Positions 62,280 through 64,000 of a stretch of 64,000 nt of DNA are shown one piece after another. The translations under genes and the position numbers were made by a program. The notes below the pieces were generated by a model. It worked only from the letters and a program-made list of their open reading frames with translations. It was not told where the DNA came from and did not search any database. Location: contig NZ_JFKD01000001.1 in assembly GCF_002115725.1 (NCBI RefSeq), forward strand, positions 124,001 through 188,000, read 5' to 3'. This DNA comes from Marivita cryptomonadis. Lineage in GTDB: Bacteria; Pseudomonadota; Alphaproteobacteria; Rhodobacterales; Rhodobacteraceae. Positions within the stretch are counted from its first letter, which is position 1; the number at the start of each line of letters is the position of its first letter.

Positions 62280-63257
62280 TTAGTTCATCGCGGCGTCAAG
62301 TGGGGCGAGATACCAGAAGTCTTCGATGTTCAACTCGTCCGGTGTGCCTTCGAGCTGGCCTGCAGCAGAGTACCACTCCATATCGGCCTGCGCGGCTTTG
62401 CGACCGCCACCGTTTGGATCATAAAGTCCACCTTCGACCGCATCCGCATAGAACCCGTCGAGTTCTGCGAGGATTTCTGCCGGGAGTTGACCAATGGGTC
62501 CGTCGGGGTTGGTTTCGCGACGGATGATCGTCGGGTCTTTGGCCATGTCCTGCCAGACGCTGACCAGGGCGTTCACAAAGATCGACACGTCTTCTTCGTT
62601 TTCCTGAATCCAGTTCAGGTTGCCAAACAGGGCCTCATCGCTCGCATCGACTTCAAACATTTCGAGAACATTGAAGTCGGCACCCGCAGCACTGCGCATC
62701 AATTTGTTCTTGTTGGACAGGTCGATGATGGTGGCATCTGCGCGTCCGCCCAGAAGGGCGGCGACCCGATTTGACGAACCGGGAACATAGGACCGTTCGC
62801 CGAAGGTAATACCAACCCGTTCTTCGATCACGTTTGCAATCGAGTCGGTGCCACCACCTCGCGAGTGCAGCAGGATCGGCTCACCGTTCATGTCTTCCAG
62901 CGAATTGTATTTCTGGGTCGTCACTGGAAAGAACTTGAGCTTTGACAGCTGAAAGATGATCCGCAGCGGCGCTTTGGAGCGCTGCATGGCTGCGTAGGGC
63001 GTGCCGAAACCGATATCCATCTGACCGCTCAGTACAGATTGGATCGCCAGCTCTTCGTCCGAGAACGCCGTCCATTCATAATCCAAGCCATTCGCCTTGG
63101 CCCGGTCCAGTGCGACGAAGAACGCTGCGAGTTCATCGGATGGGGTTTCCGCAAGAGCGATACGGATTTTCTCGGCCTGTGCCGGACCGGCGCTAAGGCC
63201 GATGGCTGCGGGCAGTACGAGGGCCGCGACTGCGGCTGCCTTGATAAAACGAAACAT
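62280..63257 (-). CDS. ABC transporter substrate-binding protein (NMT1/TauA-like)
   Basis: From ATG 63257 (AGGGAGGAGA just upstream) the product is 325 residues. It has a Sec signal peptide (FRFIKAAAVAALVLPAAIGLSAGPAQA) and an NMT1-type fold: IRIALAETPSDELAAFFVALD, QSVLSGQMDIGFGTPYAAMQ, NSLEDMNGEPILLHSRGGGTDS and ALLGGRADATIIDLSNK. It captures the solute for the following ABC importer. TauA relatives bind sulfonates, but the ligand cannot be read from sequence. Confidence 0.9.
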   Translation of the reverse strand: MFRFIKAAAVAALVLPAAIGLSAGPAQAEKIRIALAETPSDELAAFFVALDRAKANGLDYEWTAFSDEELAIQSVLSGQMDIGFGTPYAAMQRSKAPLRIIFQLSKLKFFPVTTQKYNSLEDMNGEPILLHSRGGGTDSIANVIEERVGITFGERSYVPGSSNRVAALLGGRADATIIDLSNKNKLMRSAAGADFNVLEMFEVDASDEALFGNLNWIQENEEDVSIFVNALVSVWQDMAKDPTIIRRETNPDGPIGQLPAEILAELDGFYADAVEGGLYDPNGGGRKAAQADMEWYSAAGQLEGTPDELNIEDFWYLAPLDAAMN

Positions 63258-63340
63258 GTGTCTCCTCCCTGAGATCGTGTTGATCGTCGTCTTTGCGGGC
63301 GTTGTTGTGCTTGGTGCCCCGCGGTTTGTGCTTCTTTCTG

Positions 63341-64000
63341 TCAAACCTCCCCGAACAGGCGTGCGGAGACTGAACCAAGATGCGCGCGCATGGCATCTTG
63401 GGCCGCCTTTGGATCGCGTGCTTCGATGGCTGCCACGATGGCGTCATGTTCAGCGAAGCTCGAATGGGTGCGCGAAGGTCTGTCGGAACTGCGGACCACC
63501 ATGTTCCAAGCCACAGCACGCCGTACCGCGTTCAAGTGGTCAAACAGCGACAGCAAAAGCACGTTGTCCGTGGCTTCGGCCAGAACACGGTGGAAATTGT
63601 CATCTTGCGCCTCGTACTCGTCCCAGTTCGGCGCTTCGGTTGCCAAGTCGCGGGAGTGCTTCAAGTGTCGAACAGCCTCTTCCGACGCGTGCAGGGCAGT
63701 TTCACGTGCGATGGCAGGCTCCAGCGACAGGCGGGCGCGCATCAGCTGCACAGGCGTGACTTGCTGGCTGAGCAGCTTAAGATTGCTGGGGCCAGACGTG
63801 ACATTTGGCGATGCGATAAACGTGCCTTTGCCGACATGCCGCCAGATCGCGCCTTCATGTTCCAGAGTGTCCAGAGCTTTGCGCAAGCGTGCGCGGGTCA
63901 CATCCAGTCGCACGATAAGATCACGCTCTGATTCGAGCCGGTCCCCGGGCTTATACCCGCCCTCGGCGATATAGGACCGCAGCTTTGACACCACGTCATC
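63341..64000 (-). CDS. GntR-family regulator (FCD/FadR-type), 5' end beyond the window
   Basis: The frame is open to the right edge of the window; it has GTG codons at 63994 and 63991, but the gene probably begins further out. The visible part has a GntR winged helix (RSYIAEGGYKPGDRLESERDLIVRLDVTRARLRKALDTLEHEGAIWRHVGKGTFIA spread over about 60 residues) and an FCD effector domain with the metal-binding pattern DDNFHRVLAEATDNVL. FCD-type GntR regulators respond to organic acids. It sits 84 bases upstream of the TauA-like gene and is the likely controller of the minus-strand unit. Confidence 0.88.
   Translation of the reverse strand, partial: DDVVSKLRSYIAEGGYKPGDRLESERDLIVRLDVTRARLRKALDTLEHEGAIWRHVGKGTFIASPNVTSGPSNLKLLSQQVTPVQLMRARLSLEPAIARETALHASEEAVRHLKHSRDLATEAPNWDEYEAQDDNFHRVLAEATDNVLLLSLFDHLNAVRRAVAWNMVVRSSDRPSRTHSSFAEHDAIVAAIEARDPKAAQDAMRAHLGSVSARLFGEV

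Noticed and set aside
57011..63257. All three binding-protein-fold genes as transport proteins
   Set aside because: The protein at 58879-59871 lacks a signal peptide and carries decarboxylase-family motifs, so it is called separately from the two true binding proteins.
49244..64000. Integrated prophage or genomic island with integrase next to tRNA-Thr
   Set aside because: No integrase, phage gene or repeat of the tRNA 3' end is visible in the window; only the change in gene content suggests an island.
1..64000. CRISPR array, insertion sequence or toxin-antitoxin pair
   Set aside because: No regularly spaced repeats, transposase motifs or paired small toxin/antitoxin genes were seen on reading the sequence and translations.

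Overview
The window reads as chromosomal DNA of a marine alphaproteobacterium of the Rhodobacterales (Roseobacter clade). The evidence is the redox-regulator set regB-senC-regA next to ahcY, the Mic60/HemY pair behind hemD, an AddAB recombination system with AmgK/MurU-type genes, a NavAb-like sodium channel, many Tat-dependent periplasmic proteins, moderately high G+C by eye, and very tight gene packing with many 1-8 bp overlaps. There is no gene-free stretch longer than about 300 bases, and I saw no insertion sequence, prophage, CRISPR array or replication origin. Layout: 1-7.8 kb holds the end of a truncated gene (possibly the CCA-adding enzyme), three translationally coupled half-ABC exporters, an iron-sulfur RNA m5U methyltransferase and a voltage-gated sodium channel. 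7.9-14.5 kb has an envelope group (two L,D-transpeptidase-fold proteins around a CAP lipoprotein), a tiny membrane protein, hemH, a BioC/NDUFAF5-like methyltransferase back to back with comF, then grxC, a nitrilase-family amidase and a MarR regulator. 14.5-21.9 kb has ubiG, a proline iminopeptidase and a peptide-type ABC importer (two permeases, a fused double ATPase, a Tat-exported binding protein). 21.9-34.3 kb is minus strand: hslVU, trxA, addA, addB, murU-like, amgK-like, tsaE and a membrane PAS protein. 34.3-39.7 kb is the RegB/SenC/RegA redox switch, a GNAT enzyme, an HD hydrolase and ahcY. 39.9-49.1 kb has an orphan NlpC/P60-like gene, LysM/BON, DUF2853, DUF1761, EVE and YciI proteins, gpsA, tsaD, hemD, mic60 and hemY. 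A tRNA-Thr(CGT) at 49.2 kb marks the change to the accessory right end. The right end (49.5-64 kb) is the most interesting part. After a GlxA/AraC-type regulator, the minus strand carries an almost unbroken run that looks like one catabolic/uptake unit. In transcription order it has an FCD-type GntR regulator (running off the window), a TauABC-like ABC importer with two permeases, a protein of the 4,5-dihydroxyphthalate decarboxylase family, a TSUP (TauE/SafE) exporter, a tripartite tricarboxylate transporter (TctC, TctB, TctA), an LVIVD beta-propeller with many histidines, an OsmC-like protein, and a two-subunit molybdenum hydroxylase of the isoquinoline 1-oxidoreductase/nicotinate dehydrogenase kind. 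I infer uptake and oxidation of an aromatic or N-heteroaromatic carboxylate, perhaps sulfonated. The substrate cannot be read from the sequence. Other items worth checking are an inverted repeat and hairpin ahead of ahcY, a candidate small RNA near 42.0 kb, and a 46-base nested inverted repeat behind the orphan NlpC/P60-like gene.
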